Assembly (NCBI RefSeq): GCF_000336955.1
Contig: NZ_AOLI01000009.1
Coordinates: 17,711-81,710 of the forward strand
Reading direction: 5' to 3'
Length of the DNA stretch: 64,000 nucleotides
DNA from: Haloferax larsenii JCM 13917
GTDB lineage: Archaea; Halobacteriota; Halobacteria; Halobacteriales; Haloferacaceae
The notes beneath the pieces are model-generated. The model ran no database searches and was not told where the DNA came from. It was given only the letters and a program-made list of their open reading frames with translations. Positions 34,774 through 44,067 of this stretch are shown one piece after another. The translations under genes were made by a program, and so were the position numbers. The number at the start of each line of letters is the position of its first letter. Positions within the stretch are counted from its first letter, which is position 1.

Positions 34774-35859
34774 ATGCAACCACGGGACCTCTCCGCGCAC
34801 ACTCCCTACGTTCCCGGCCGCGGAACAGAGGAGGTCGCCCGCGAACTCGGGGTGGACCCCGAGGACCTGACGAAACTCTCTTCGAACGAGAATCCTCACG
34901 GTCCGAGTCAACAGGCCGTCGCCGCCATTCAGGACGCCGCGCCGACGGTGAGCGTCTACCCGAAGACGGCTCACACCGACCTGACGGAGAAGCTGGCCGA
35001 CAAGTGGGACCTCACGCCCGAACAGGTGTGGGTTTCGCCCGGTGCCGACGGGGCAATCGACTACCTGACGCGAGCGATGCTCGAACCCGACGACCGCGTC
35101 CTCGAACCGTCGCCCGGCTTTACCTACTACTCGATGAGCGCTCGCTACCACCACGGCGACGCCGTCCAGTACGAGGTGTCGAAGGACGACGACTTCGAAC
35201 AGACCGCCGAGTCGGTCCTCGACGCCTACGACGGCGAGCGCATGGTCTACCTGACGACGCCGCACAACCCGTCGGGGGCGACCTTCGCTATCGACGAGAT
35301 TCGAACCCTCGCCGAATCGGTCGAAGACCACACGCTCCTCGTCGTCGACGAAGCATACGGCGAGTTCTCCGACGAACCGTCGGCCATCGACCTGCTCTCG
35401 GAGTACGACAACATCGCGGTGTTACGCACGTTCTCGAAGGCCTACGGTCTCGCCGGTCTTCGAATCGGCTACGCCTGCGTCCCCGAGTCGTGGGCGGACG
35501 CCTACGCCCGCGTGAACACGCCGTTCGCGGCCAGCGAACTCGCCTGCCGCGCCGCGCTCGCCGCCCTCGACGACGAGGACCACGTCGAGAAGACGGTCGA
35601 ATCGGTCGAGTGGTCCCGCGACTACCTCCGCGCCGAACTCGACGTGCCGACGTGGGAGAGCGCCGGAAACTTCGTTCTCGCACAGGTGGGCGACGCCACC
35701 GCCGTCTCGGAGGCCTCCCAGCGCGAGGGCGTCATCGTCCGCGACTGCACAAGTTTCGGCCTGCCAGAGTGCATCCGCATCTCCTGTGGGACGAAAGCAC
35801 AGACCAAACGCGCCGTCGACGTGCTCAACCGAATCGTCTCGGAGGTGCCGCCCGCGTGA
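34774..35859 (+). CDS. hisC: histidinol-phosphate aminotransferase
   Basis: This 361-residue PLP enzyme converts imidazole-acetol phosphate to histidinol phosphate in histidine synthesis. Motifs are KLSSNENPHGPS at the N-terminus, TTPHNPSGATF, and the PLP lysine in RTFSKAYGLAGLRIGYA. TATA-like CTTAAG lies about 27 bases before ATG 34774. Its stop overlaps the GTG start of the AK6 gene (GTGA), so it leads a three-gene coupled operon. Confidence 0.93.
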   Translation: MQPRDLSAHTPYVPGRGTEEVARELGVDPEDLTKLSSNENPHGPSQQAVAAIQDAAPTVSVYPKTAHTDLTEKLADKWDLTPEQVWVSPGADGAIDYLTRAMLEPDDRVLEPSPGFTYYSMSARYHHGDAVQYEVSKDDDFEQTAESVLDAYDGERMVYLTTPHNPSGATFAIDEIRTLAESVEDHTLLVVDEAYGEFSDEPSAIDLLSEYDNIAVLRTFSKAYGLAGLRIGYACVPESWADAYARVNTPFAASELACRAALAALDDEDHVEKTVESVEWSRDYLRAELDVPTWESAGNFVLAQVGDATAVSEASQREGVIVRDCTSFGLPECIRISCGTKAQTKRAVDVLNRIVSEVPPA

Positions 35860-36365
35860 GAGTCGCCATCACCGGAACCCCCGGAACCGGGAAGACCACG
35901 GCGACGGACGCCGTCGCCGACGCGCTCGACCTCGACGTGGTCCACCTCAACCAACTCGTCAAAGACGAGGGACTGTGGACCGAACGGGACGAAGACCGCG
36001 ACACGCTCGTCGTCGACCTCGACGCCGTGCGCGACCACCTCGGCGACTGGGACGGCATCGTCGAGAGCCACCTCGCTCACCACCTCGATGCCGACCGAGT
36101 CGTCGTCCTTCGCTGCCGCCCGGATATCCTCGAACAGCGCCTGCTCGACCGCGGCGAACCCGAGGCGAAAGCTCGCGAGAACCGCGAGTCCGAAGCCCTC
36201 GACGTCGTTCTGGGCGAGGCCGTCGAGTTCCACGGCGAAGAGTCGGTCTACGAGATAGACACGACCGACCGCGACCCAGAAGCCGTCGCCGACGACATCG
36301 AAGCCGTCGTCTCGGGTGCGCGCGAACCGTCCGCCGGAACCGTCGATTTCATCGAATATCTATGA
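35856..36365 (+). CDS. adenylate kinase family protein AK6/Fap7
   Basis: This 169-residue NMP-kinase fold protein has P-loop GTPGTGKTT, ERDEDRDTLVVDLD and CRPDILEQRLLDRG. The family includes yeast Fap7/human AK6, which assists small ribosomal subunit maturation. GTG 35856 is the likely start: it overlaps the hisC stop by 4 bases and places the P-loop at residues 7-15 as in relatives. Its own stop overlaps the next ATG (ATGA). Confidence 0.9.
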   Translation: MRVAITGTPGTGKTTATDAVADALDLDVVHLNQLVKDEGLWTERDEDRDTLVVDLDAVRDHLGDWDGIVESHLAHHLDADRVVVLRCRPDILEQRLLDRGEPEAKARENRESEALDVVLGEAVEFHGEESVYEIDTTDRDPEAVADDIEAVVSGAREPSAGTVDFIEYL

Positions 36366-36964
36366 CGCTCGACCAGTATCGCGACACTGCCGACAAACTC
36401 CTCGTCCCGTTCGTCTCGGCCGCCGACACCGTGGGACTCACCCCCAACGGCGTGAGCGTCATCGCCTTCGGATTCGCCATCGCCGCGGGCGTCGCCTTCG
36501 GCCTCGCCGACCCCCTCTGGTACGGGGCAGGAGCCGTGTTCGTCTTCCTCAACGGCTGGCTTGACCTCGTCGACGGCGCGCTCGCACGCGAGCAGGGCGT
36601 CTCCTCGGAGGCCGGTGACCTGCTCGACCACGTACTCGACCGCTACGCAGACATCGTCGTGCTCGTCGGCCTCGCGGCCGGAATCGAGTCGTACGCGCTC
36701 GGGCTCGCCGCCGTCACGGGCGTCCTCATGACTTCCTACCTCGGGACGCAGATTCAGGCAGTCGGCCTCGGTCGCGCTTACGGCGGCCTCGTCGGTCGCG
36801 CCGACAGACTCGCGCTCATCGGTCTCGTCGGCGTCGCGTCGGCGGTCTACACCGACACCCTCGCCGGATTCACGCTCGTCGGGTGGCTGCTGGTGTTCTT
36901 CGCTATCATCGGCCACCTCACCGCGTTCCAGCGGTTCTGGGGCGCGTGGGGCGACCTAACGTAA
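36362..36964 (+). CDS. CDP-alcohol phosphatidyltransferase family enzyme
   Basis: This 200-residue membrane protein has about six segments and the full catalytic motif D-G-x2-A-R-x8-G-x3-D-x3-D in DGALAREQGVSSEAGDLLDH. It couples CDP-archaeol or a CDP-alcohol to a polar head such as inositol phosphate or glycerol phosphate in phospholipid synthesis. Residues upstream (TPNGVS) also fit the family. It overlaps the AK6 gene by 4 bases. Which head group is used cannot be decided. Confidence 0.9.
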   Translation: MTLDQYRDTADKLLVPFVSAADTVGLTPNGVSVIAFGFAIAAGVAFGLADPLWYGAGAVFVFLNGWLDLVDGALAREQGVSSEAGDLLDHVLDRYADIVVLVGLAAGIESYALGLAAVTGVLMTSYLGTQIQAVGLGRAYGGLVGRADRLALIGLVGVASAVYTDTLAGFTLVGWLLVFFAIIGHLTAFQRFWGAWGDLT

Positions 36965-36996
36965 GAAATTAATTCTTCTACATTTTCGGTCGAGGT

Positions 36997-37437
36997 GTGT
37001 CTTCCGTAGTTTCGCCACTTGGTCAGGCTGGTTCGATTGCGCTCCTCGGGACTCTCGTCGTCGCCGAGTCGGTCTGGCTCTCCGAGAATTCGGCGGCCCG
37101 CGGCCATCGATTTCCGAACGTCCTCGGCGCACTCCTCGCCGTGATTCCCATCGGCGCACTCGCGTATCTCGTCGCGTACCGTCCAGAACACCCGCGGACG
37201 CGTCCCGCGAGTCCAGCCGAGCGAGTCGCACTGACGGTGTTTTTCGCGGCTGCCGGGTCGTTCGCCGCTGTCGGCCTCTTCCCGGTGTCGGCTTCGGGAC
37301 TCCGCGAGCTGCTGTATCCGCTTGGTTTGGTCGTGTTGCTGCCGCTTTCGCACCTCGTCGTCTATCGGCGCGGCTATCGCGTGGTGGCCAGTCCGGTTAG
37401 TCGTCAGGTGGCGGCACTTCGCCGTCGCCGAGAATAG
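36997..37437 (+). CDS. 146-residue membrane protein, unrecognised
   Basis: This protein has four hydrophobic segments (about residues 12-28, 43-62, 76-96 and 106-122) separated by short basic or polar loops. It ends with a basic tail (RQVAALRRRRE). The start is a GTG at 36997, 32 bases after the preceding operon. An AT-rich run at 36963-36982 between them may be a terminator or promoter. No family is recognised. Confidence 0.65.
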   Translation: MSSVVSPLGQAGSIALLGTLVVAESVWLSENSAARGHRFPNVLGALLAVIPIGALAYLVAYRPEHPRTRPASPAERVALTVFFAAAGSFAAVGLFPVSASGLRELLYPLGLVVLLPLSHLVVYRRGYRVVASPVSRQVAALRRRRE

Positions 37438-37529
37438 CAGGGCGAGCTGGGAGACGCGGCCGTGCTCACAATTCGCACCGCGTGGCCGGGGGCGTGTCTT
37501 TTATACGCGGCCGGGGGGTACGTGAGGGT

Positions 37530-38051
37530 ATGCCTCAGTGCGAGATGTGCGGCTCCAACCAAGCCTCTCTGAAGAAAGTGAAGGTGGAAGGCGCAGAACT
37601 ACAACTGTGCGACGACTGCGCCGAGTTCGGCACGGAGGTCCGCACCGAGTCGACGTCCTCCAGCACGAGCACCAAGTACTCCACCTCCTCGTCGAGTTCG
37701 AAGGCGTCTCGCTCTTCGGGGTCGTCTTCGTCGTCGTCGAACACCCGCCGTCGTCGCGACATGTTCGACGACATGGACGAGATTGCGGCCGACTACGACG
37801 CTCGCATCCGCGACGCACGCGAGTCCCGCGGCATGAGCCAAGAGGACCTCGCACAGTCGCTCAACGAGAAGGCGAGTCTCATCCGCAAACTCGAACGCGG
37901 CGACATCCTCCCACCGGACTCCGTCCGCACGAAACTCGAACGCAACCTCGACATCTCGCTCGTCGAGGGCGAAAGCGACGACGAGTCGGAGTGGTCCGGC
38001 GGCAGCGACACGACGACGACCCTCGGCGACGTCGTCAAGCGCAAAGACTGA
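37530..38051 (+). CDS. archaeal multiprotein bridging factor aMBF1
   Basis: This 173-residue protein has a zinc ribbon (CEMCGSN and CDDCAEF, residues 4-35), an unusually Ser-rich linker (about residues 45-75), and a Cro/C1-type HTH (RDARESRGMSQEDLAQSLNE). MBF1 homologues bridge TBP or bind the small ribosomal subunit. TATA TTTTATA at 37499-37505 sits 28 bases before ATG 37530, giving a leaderless mRNA and fixing this start. The acidic C-terminus ends in Thr/Lys-rich sequence. Confidence 0.92.
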   Translation: MPQCEMCGSNQASLKKVKVEGAELQLCDDCAEFGTEVRTESTSSSTSTKYSTSSSSSKASRSSGSSSSSSNTRRRRDMFDDMDEIAADYDARIRDARESRGMSQEDLAQSLNEKASLIRKLERGDILPPDSVRTKLERNLDISLVEGESDDESEWSGGSDTTTTLGDVVKRKD

Positions 38052-38175
38052 CGAATTCGGTTCAGTTCGTTGCGGACGTCCGTTTCCTCACGATTTTCAA
38101 CGATAGAGACGCCGTCTCGTGGCAACGACGGCCCCGAAAACCAATTTATTAGTCTCGTCGCACCCCACCTTCGGT

Positions 38176-38820
38176 GTGTTCATCCTAGTCAATCTCAAGG
38201 CGTACCCGTGTGACCCCATCGAAGTAGCAACCGCCGCGCGCGACGTCGCCGAGGAGTCCGGCGTCCGCATCGCTGTCTCGCCGCAGGCAGCAGACATCTC
38301 CCGCGTCGCCGACACGGGCGTCGAGACGTGGGCACAGCACGTCGACCCCAACGGCTACGGGAGCCACACCGGAAGCACCCTCGCAGAGGCCGTCGCCGAA
38401 GCGGGGGCGGTCGGCACGCTCATCAACCACTCCGAGAACCGCCTCAAACTCGCCGACATCGACGGGTCGATTCAGGCGGCCGACCGCGCCGGACTGGAGA
38501 CCTGTGTCTGTGGCAACAACCCCGCCCAAATCGGCGCTGTCGCCGCACTCGGTCCTGACTCGGTCGCCGTCGAACCGCCGGAACTCATCGGCGGCGACGT
38601 GTCCGTCGCGACTGCGGACCCCGGTATCGTCACCGACGCCGTCGACGCCGCGGCCAACGTAGACGAGGACGTAGACGTGTACTGTGGCGCTGGCATCTCG
38701 ACCGGCGACGACGTGGTCACGGCCGAGGAACTCGGCGCGTCCGGTATCCTCCTCGCGTCCGGCGTCGCCAAGGCCGACGACCCGCGCGCGGCGCTCGAAG
38801 ACCTCGTCTCGGGCCTGTAG
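38176..38820 (+). CDS. tpiA: triosephosphate isomerase, archaeal type
   Basis: This 214-residue TIM-barrel is shorter than bacterial TIM, as in archaea. The catalytic Lys is in LVNLKAYP, the His in LINHSENR and the Glu in [10 protein letters not shown]; the phosphate loop includes [11 protein letters not shown]. It interconverts dihydroxyacetone phosphate and glyceraldehyde-3-phosphate. The GTG start at 38176 is supported by TATA TTTATTAG at 38145-38152, 27 bases upstream, and by the family N-terminus. No glycolysis neighbour is adjacent. Confidence 0.95.
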   Translation: MFILVNLKAYPCDPIEVATAARDVAEESGVRIAVSPQAADISRVADTGVETWAQHVDPNGYGSHTGSTLAEAVAEAGAVGTLINHSENRLKLADIDGSIQAADRAGLETCVCGNNPAQIGAVAALGPDSVAVEPPELIGGDVSVATADPGIVTDAVDAAANVDEDVDVYCGAGISTGDDVVTAEELGASGILLASGVAKADDPRAALEDLVSGL

Positions 38821-38852
38821 AACCGACTCGAAGAAGCTGTTTTCTGACGACG

Positions 38853-40679
38853 CTACTCGTCGCCGCCAGCGTCGCCGTCGGACAGTAGTTCGGCCCCGTC
38901 GGCAGTACCGCCGACGGCGTCGGCGACGGCGTCAGAGTCGGCGACTTCGTCGGTCTCGTCGAGGAACGCCGCTTCGATAGCCGCGACCGTCTCGGCCAAC
39001 TCGTCGGGGTCGAGGAGGTCGTCGTACTCGTCGCGGACGAGGTCCGGCAGGGCGTACTCGTAGATACCACGCCCGGCGTGTCGGATGAACCCTGCCCGAC
39101 GAAGTGGCCTGTTTCGACCGTATGCGAGGTGCTGGTCGGCTGTCTCACCCGCCGCGACGTGCGCCGTGACCGGGTCGGAGACGTGCCGCTCGCGGTAGTG
39201 CTGGAGCATTCCGTGGTGAACGTCGCTCAGTGCGCCCACGACGGCCGTCATTCGGTCGACCACGTCGCGTCGGTCCTGCGCACCCGGTGCCGGTTGCAGG
39301 TCCGCCGGTTCGAAGTCGCCCATCTCGCTCTCGAAGTCGAACTCGTCGTCGGACCCTGATGCCGTGGTATCTTCGAGATGGCCGAACCCGTGGGTCGGCC
39401 ACGGCGGCCCGTCGGGTGCTTCGAGCAGTGGTCTGGGAGGCGTGTCAGATGCGGCTTGCAGTTCGCTCGCATCGTCGGCAACCTCGGCGTCTGTGTTCGC
39501 CGTCGCCTCGGCAACGTCTTCGTCACTCGGTTCGCCAGCGCTCTGATTGTACTCTCCGAGCGCGGCTTGCTTCTCTTCGGGGCGATTCAGATTTCTCCCC
39601 GAGCCACCGCGATAGGGCGCTTCCGCCTTCTGGAACATCGCCTGTGCGAACTGGTCTGCCATCCGCGAGAGGTCGCGGGCCTCCTCTAACTCGCGTTCGA
39701 GTTGTCGGATTTTGGCCTCCTTCTTTTCGAGTTCCTGTTTCAAGTCGGCGATTTCGCTCTCACGGCGGGCTTTCTCGTCGGATATCTCTTTGAGGTCCGA
39801 GACGAGGTCGCCGTCGACAGACTTCAGGTCGGGACGCTCGAAGTCGTCGAGGCCGGGCGTCGCACCCGCGTCGAACGTCTGCTTCTTGTGGAACTGGACG
39901 CGCCGAATCGACTCCGACCAGTCGGTGACGAGGAATCCCTCGCCGTTGCCCATGTCCTCGATGGCGTCGGCGTACTCCGACCCGAGGATGCGACCGACGA
40001 CTTTCGTGTCGTTGCGCCAGGTGAGGCGGTGCCAGACGAGCCAGTCACACTGGGTGATGAAGTCCTTCTTGACGTCCGCGGGGCGCTGTGAGATACCGAC
40101 GACGCCGAGGCCGTGTTTTCGCCCGCGCTTGCCGATTTTGATGAGCATCTTGCCCGCTTCGTCCATCCCGCCCTTTTCGGGGATGTACTCGTGGCACTCC
40201 TCGATGAGCATCAAGAACGGCTTTTTCAGCTTCTTCTCCTTGGCGAAGAGGTGCTTTGCGACCTCGGTCACTAACTCGTCGGCCGCGGCGTCGTCGAGGT
40301 AGCCGGACACGTCGAGGATAATCGGCACGTTCTGTTCGAGCGCGAGCGTCGCGAGTCGCTCTGCGTGTTCGGGACTCACCTGAATGTCGCACTCGTCGTC
40401 CGCGCCCGCGTGAAGCAGTTCGAACTCCTGTTTGAGTCCGTAGTACTCGCCGTCGGTGTCGACGATGAGCACTGGGAAGTTCGACGACAGCAGGTTCTCT
40501 ATCATGACCGAGGCCGTGTTCGACTTCCCGGACCCGGATTTGCCCGTGATGAACCCCCGGCCGGTCAAGATATCGACGACCGGTAATTCGACCGTCGTGC
40601 CCGGGTCTTCGGTGCCCACTCCCCCTGGACCGTCGCTAATCTCGGCAACCGAGATGGTTTCCGTGTCCGAATCCGTCAT
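38853..40679 (-). CDS. HerA-like (DUF87) ATPase
   Basis: This 608-residue protein has a HerA/FtsK-type ATPase in residues about 20-290: Walker A GKSGSGKSN, Walker B LMLIEECHEYIP, and RKHGLGVVGISQRPADV. A coiled coil follows (residues about 310-365, alternating Lys/Glu), then a long acidic low-complexity stretch. The C-terminal domain may be a winged helix (LRRAGFIRHAGRGIYEY). HerA relatives pump DNA, usually with the nuclease NurA; no nurA is adjacent. ATG 40679 is preferred over one 18 codons upstream. Confidence 0.88.
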   Translation of the reverse strand: MTDSDTETISVAEISDGPGGVGTEDPGTTVELPVVDILTGRGFITGKSGSGKSNTASVMIENLLSSNFPVLIVDTDGEYYGLKQEFELLHAGADDECDIQVSPEHAERLATLALEQNVPIILDVSGYLDDAAADELVTEVAKHLFAKEKKLKKPFLMLIEECHEYIPEKGGMDEAGKMLIKIGKRGRKHGLGVVGISQRPADVKKDFITQCDWLVWHRLTWRNDTKVVGRILGSEYADAIEDMGNGEGFLVTDWSESIRRVQFHKKQTFDAGATPGLDDFERPDLKSVDGDLVSDLKEISDEKARRESEIADLKQELEKKEAKIRQLERELEEARDLSRMADQFAQAMFQKAEAPYRGGSGRNLNRPEEKQAALGEYNQSAGEPSDEDVAEATANTDAEVADDASELQAASDTPPRPLLEAPDGPPWPTHGFGHLEDTTASGSDDEFDFESEMGDFEPADLQPAPGAQDRRDVVDRMTAVVGALSDVHHGMLQHYRERHVSDPVTAHVAAGETADQHLAYGRNRPLRRAGFIRHAGRGIYEYALPDLVRDEYDDLLDPDELAETVAAIEAAFLDETDEVADSDAVADAVGGTADGAELLSDGDAGGDE

Positions 40680-40765
40680 CCGGTTTTTTCGACTCTTTCG
40701 GGGGTCATAGTTCCTCCCCTCCCGACGAGTCAAGTTTTATCACGCATCAACGTAAGTTCCGGTCG

Positions 40766-42616
40766 ATGATGGACGGGGACGGAGACGACATCTCCATTCT
40801 TCACGTCGACGACGACCCGATGTTCTCTGAACTCGTTTCTCACAATCTCACGCGCCGCATCGACGGTGTGCACGTCGAGACCTACGAGCGGCCGGAGGCG
40901 GTACTCGACCGGGTCGAATCCGACGCGGTCGATTGTATCGTCTCGGATTACCAGATGCCGGATATGAACGGGGTCGAACTGCTGGAAGCGGTCCGCGAGT
41001 CGAGCGACGTTCCGTTTATCCTCTTTACGGGCCACGGCTCCGAGGCGGTCGCGAGCGACGCTATCGCCGCCGGCGTCACCGACTACGTCCAGAAGGACCC
41101 CGGAGGCGACCAGTGGGTCTTGCTCGCCAACCGCGTTCGACGGGCTGTTTCCGAACACCGAGCAGTAGAAGCTCAAAAAGAGTCGAACCGTCGGTTTTCG
41201 ACGCTTATTCGAGCGATGCCCGGCGTCGCGTATCGTTCGCAAATCGACTCGACGTGGCCCATGGACTTCGTCTCCGAAGGCTGTCGAGCACTCACCGGCT
41301 ACGACCCCGCGGAACTCGAATCCGGCGAGGTCATGTGGGGTGCGGATATCGTCCACCCGGAACATCGGGGGGACGGCTGGGACGAAATCCTCGCCGCGGT
41401 CGAAGCGGGAGACCGATTCGACCGAACCTACCGAATTCGAACCCGCGACGGCGAGACGAAGTGGGTTCGAGAACAGGGCCTCGGCGTGATGGAAGACGGC
41501 GAGGCCGTCGCCATCGAAGGCTACATCTTCGACGTGACCGACCAACACCGACGCAGTATCGAGTTGCGACAGAAGGAGACACTTCTCGATTCGCTGTTCG
41601 AAAACGTCCCCGTGCACCTCTTCGTGAAGGACGACGAGGCCAGACACGTCCGCGTAAGCTCCGCCTTCGTCGACGACCCCGAATCGTTCGTCGGAAAGAC
41701 CGACCTCGAAGCGTGTGTCTCCTCGGAGATGGAGCATCGCCAGCGTGCCTACGAAGACGACCGTCACATCCTCGAAACCGGCGACCCAATCTTGGACAAA
41801 GAAGAGTACGTGTCCAACCTCGACCGGTGGAACCTCACCTCGAAGGTTCCGTGGACCGACGACGGGAACGTCGTCGGAATCATCGGCATCAGCTACGACA
41901 TCACGGAGCGAAAGCGACGAAAACAGGCGCTCTCTCGGCAGAACGAACGGCTCGCGGAGTTCGCAAACATCGTCAGCCACGACCTTCGAAACCCGCTGAG
42001 CGTCGCCCACGGCAACCTCGAACTCCTCCGGGAAGACATCGACGACGAGCGACTCGAAACAGTCGCCGACACGCTCGGCCGCATCGACGACATCGTCGAG
42101 GACGTCCTCTCGATGGCACGCGGCGGTCGAAACGTCCTCGACAGAGAACGCGTCAGTCTCGCTGACGCCGTCGCGGAAGCGTGGCAGACCGTTCACGCGG
42201 GGGAAGTGACACTGGAGCTACCCGAATCGCTCGGGACGGTTCACTGCGACCGAGCGCGACTCGTTCGCCTCCTCGAAAACCTGCTTCGGAACGCCACGGA
42301 ACACGCCCTCACGGACGACCGAACGACACCGGAGATAACTGTCCAACGGCTCGGAGACGAGGTCGGATTCGCCGTGATAGACGACGGGCCGGGCATCCCG
42401 GACGCCGAACGAGAGTCGGTCTTCGAACGCGGGTACACGACCGACGAAGACGGGACCGGCTACGGGCTCGCCATCGTCTCCGAAATCGCCGACGCACACG
42501 ACTGGGACGTTCGAATCCGAGACGCGGCGGGCGGTGGCGCACGAATCGAAGTCCGAACCGGACAGGGACTCGCTCCCGAGTCTGACGCTCAATCGAATTC
42601 GACGAGCGAGGACTGA
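40766..42616 (+). CDS. hybrid sensor: receiver-PAS-PAS-histidine kinase
   Basis: This 616-residue protein starts with a receiver domain (acidic pair Asp15/Asp16, phospho-acceptor Asp61 in IVSDYQMPD). Then come two PAS domains (about 150-265 and 275-390) with PAC motifs, the H-box FANIVSHDLRNPLSVAHGN, and an ATPase domain (RLLENLLRNATEHAL, DDGPGIPD, GTGYGLAIVSEIA). It has no membrane segment. The N-terminal receiver implies input from another kinase. It converges on and overlaps the dinB gene by 28 bases. Confidence 0.9.
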   Translation: MMDGDGDDISILHVDDDPMFSELVSHNLTRRIDGVHVETYERPEAVLDRVESDAVDCIVSDYQMPDMNGVELLEAVRESSDVPFILFTGHGSEAVASDAIAAGVTDYVQKDPGGDQWVLLANRVRRAVSEHRAVEAQKESNRRFSTLIRAMPGVAYRSQIDSTWPMDFVSEGCRALTGYDPAELESGEVMWGADIVHPEHRGDGWDEILAAVEAGDRFDRTYRIRTRDGETKWVREQGLGVMEDGEAVAIEGYIFDVTDQHRRSIELRQKETLLDSLFENVPVHLFVKDDEARHVRVSSAFVDDPESFVGKTDLEACVSSEMEHRQRAYEDDRHILETGDPILDKEEYVSNLDRWNLTSKVPWTDDGNVVGIIGISYDITERKRRKQALSRQNERLAEFANIVSHDLRNPLSVAHGNLELLREDIDDERLETVADTLGRIDDIVEDVLSMARGGRNVLDRERVSLADAVAEAWQTVHAGEVTLELPESLGTVHCDRARLVRLLENLLRNATEHALTDDRTTPEITVQRLGDEVGFAVIDDGPGIPDAERESVFERGYTTDEDGTGYGLAIVSEIADAHDWDVRIRDAAGGGARIEVRTGQGLAPESDAQSNSTSED

Positions 42617-43971
42617 CCTCGCGGCTTCGAATTCGACGTGTGGTTGTCGTGGGTGCTGTCGTCGGGGGCGCGGTCATCTTGTTGGGAGCCTCGGTTGTCT
42701 TCTCGTTGGGGACCCCTCCCGTCTTCTCGTCGGGTTCCCTGACTGCTTTCTTGTCCGCCTTCGCGTTCACTGCCGCCGTTTTTCTCGTCGTCCGCTGACT
42801 CCCACCCGTCGAGGCTCGACTGGTCGGCCGAGGAAAACGAGAGGTTCGAGACGCGAACACCGAGCTTTCGAACCGTCTCGGTTTCGAACTCGGTTTCGAG
42901 CAGGTCGAGCGCCACGTCGGTCACGAGTTCGGGTTCGTCCACCGGGCCGGGCAGTGACCGCGCTCGGGTGTTGATGTCGAACGGCGGAACGACCACCTTG
43001 ATGCCAATCGTTCGGTACATCGCCCCCCGCGAGCGAGCGCGGTCGGCCACGTCGGCGGCGAGCGTGCGAACCACGTCGCGTTTGGCTTCGGGGTCGTCGG
43101 TTGGGTCGGTGAACGCCGATTCTCTGGAGAGGCTCTTCGGTCGCCCCGTGGGCGTGACTGCCCGGTCGTCGTCGCCGTTTGCCCGCTCGGCGAGTTCACG
43201 CCCTCGCGACCCAAAGCGCGATTCGAGCGTGCTCACGTCGGCGTCCGCGAGGTCCCCCGCGGTTTCGATGTCGAGCGACCGGAGTTCGCGGGCCGTGACC
43301 GGACCGACGCCGTGAATCTCGTCGACCGGAATGGGGGCGAGAAACGACCGCACCTCTCCGGGCGGGACGACGACCAGCCCGTCCGGTTTGTCGAAGTCGG
43401 ACGCGATTTTCGCGGTCGACATGTTGGGCGCGACGCCAATCGACGCGGTGACGCCGACTTCGCGTTCGATGCGCTGTTTCACGTATCGTGCGAACCCCTC
43501 CGCGAGCGTCCGGTCCCCAGACGGAGCGTAGTCCCACGCCGTGCGCGCGGTCACGTCCAGATACGCCTCGTCGATGCTCACCTCGCGGACGACGTCGGCG
43601 CAGTCGTGGAGTATCTCCTTGACGTCGGCGGCGACGTCCTTGTAGAAGTCGAGGTCGACCGGGCGATAGTAGCCTGCTGCATCGGGGTCGTCGTCGGGAC
43701 CGAGGTCCTCGATTCGCGGGAGTCTGTCGAGCGCCGCCGAAATCGGCTGGGCGCTCTCGACGCCGAACGTTCGGGCTTCGTAACTCGCCGTGGCGACCGC
43801 GCCGTGTCCCTCACCCGCTTCGTAGCCCATACCGACGACGAGCGGTTCGCCGCGGAGTTCGGGTTCTCGCAGGCGCTCGCAAGCGGCGTAGAAACAGTCC
43901 ATGTCGACATGGAGGACGATGCTGTCGGAGCGGTCGTCGGGCTCCGTTCCGGGCAGCGTCTCCCCCGCCAT
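42589..43971 (-). CDS. dinB: DNA polymerase IV (Y family) with PCNA-binding tail
   Basis: This 460-residue translesion polymerase has catalytic carboxylates in LHVDMDCFYAACE and EVSIDEAYLD, and the little-finger region RLSRESAF-like (KSLSRESAFTD). The last eight residues, QSSLVEFD, form a PIP box for PCNA. About 75 residues of disordered linker with Arg/Glu/Asp/Gly-rich repeats (EDGRGPQ, EDNRGSQ) precede it. It bypasses damaged bases. ATG 43971 gives the usual N-terminus with a short extra leader. The symbol follows the bacterial homologue (polY is also used in haloarchaea). Confidence 0.93.
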   Translation of the reverse strand: MAGETLPGTEPDDRSDSIVLHVDMDCFYAACERLREPELRGEPLVVGMGYEAGEGHGAVATASYEARTFGVESAQPISAALDRLPRIEDLGPDDDPDAAGYYRPVDLDFYKDVAADVKEILHDCADVVREVSIDEAYLDVTARTAWDYAPSGDRTLAEGFARYVKQRIEREVGVTASIGVAPNMSTAKIASDFDKPDGLVVVPPGEVRSFLAPIPVDEIHGVGPVTARELRSLDIETAGDLADADVSTLESRFGSRGRELAERANGDDDRAVTPTGRPKSLSRESAFTDPTDDPEAKRDVVRTLAADVADRARSRGAMYRTIGIKVVVPPFDINTRARSLPGPVDEPELVTDVALDLLETEFETETVRKLGVRVSNLSFSSADQSSLDGWESADDEKNGGSEREGGQESSQGTRREDGRGPQREDNRGSQQDDRAPDDSTHDNHTSNSKPRGQSSLVEFD

Positions 43972-44067
43972 GGTCGTGGGTTAGACGCGGACGTACCTGA
44001 ACCTTCAGATAGCGCGGTGAAAGTAAAGCACCGGGCGGTGTCGTGAGGGGAGCCGACGGAATGGTAT

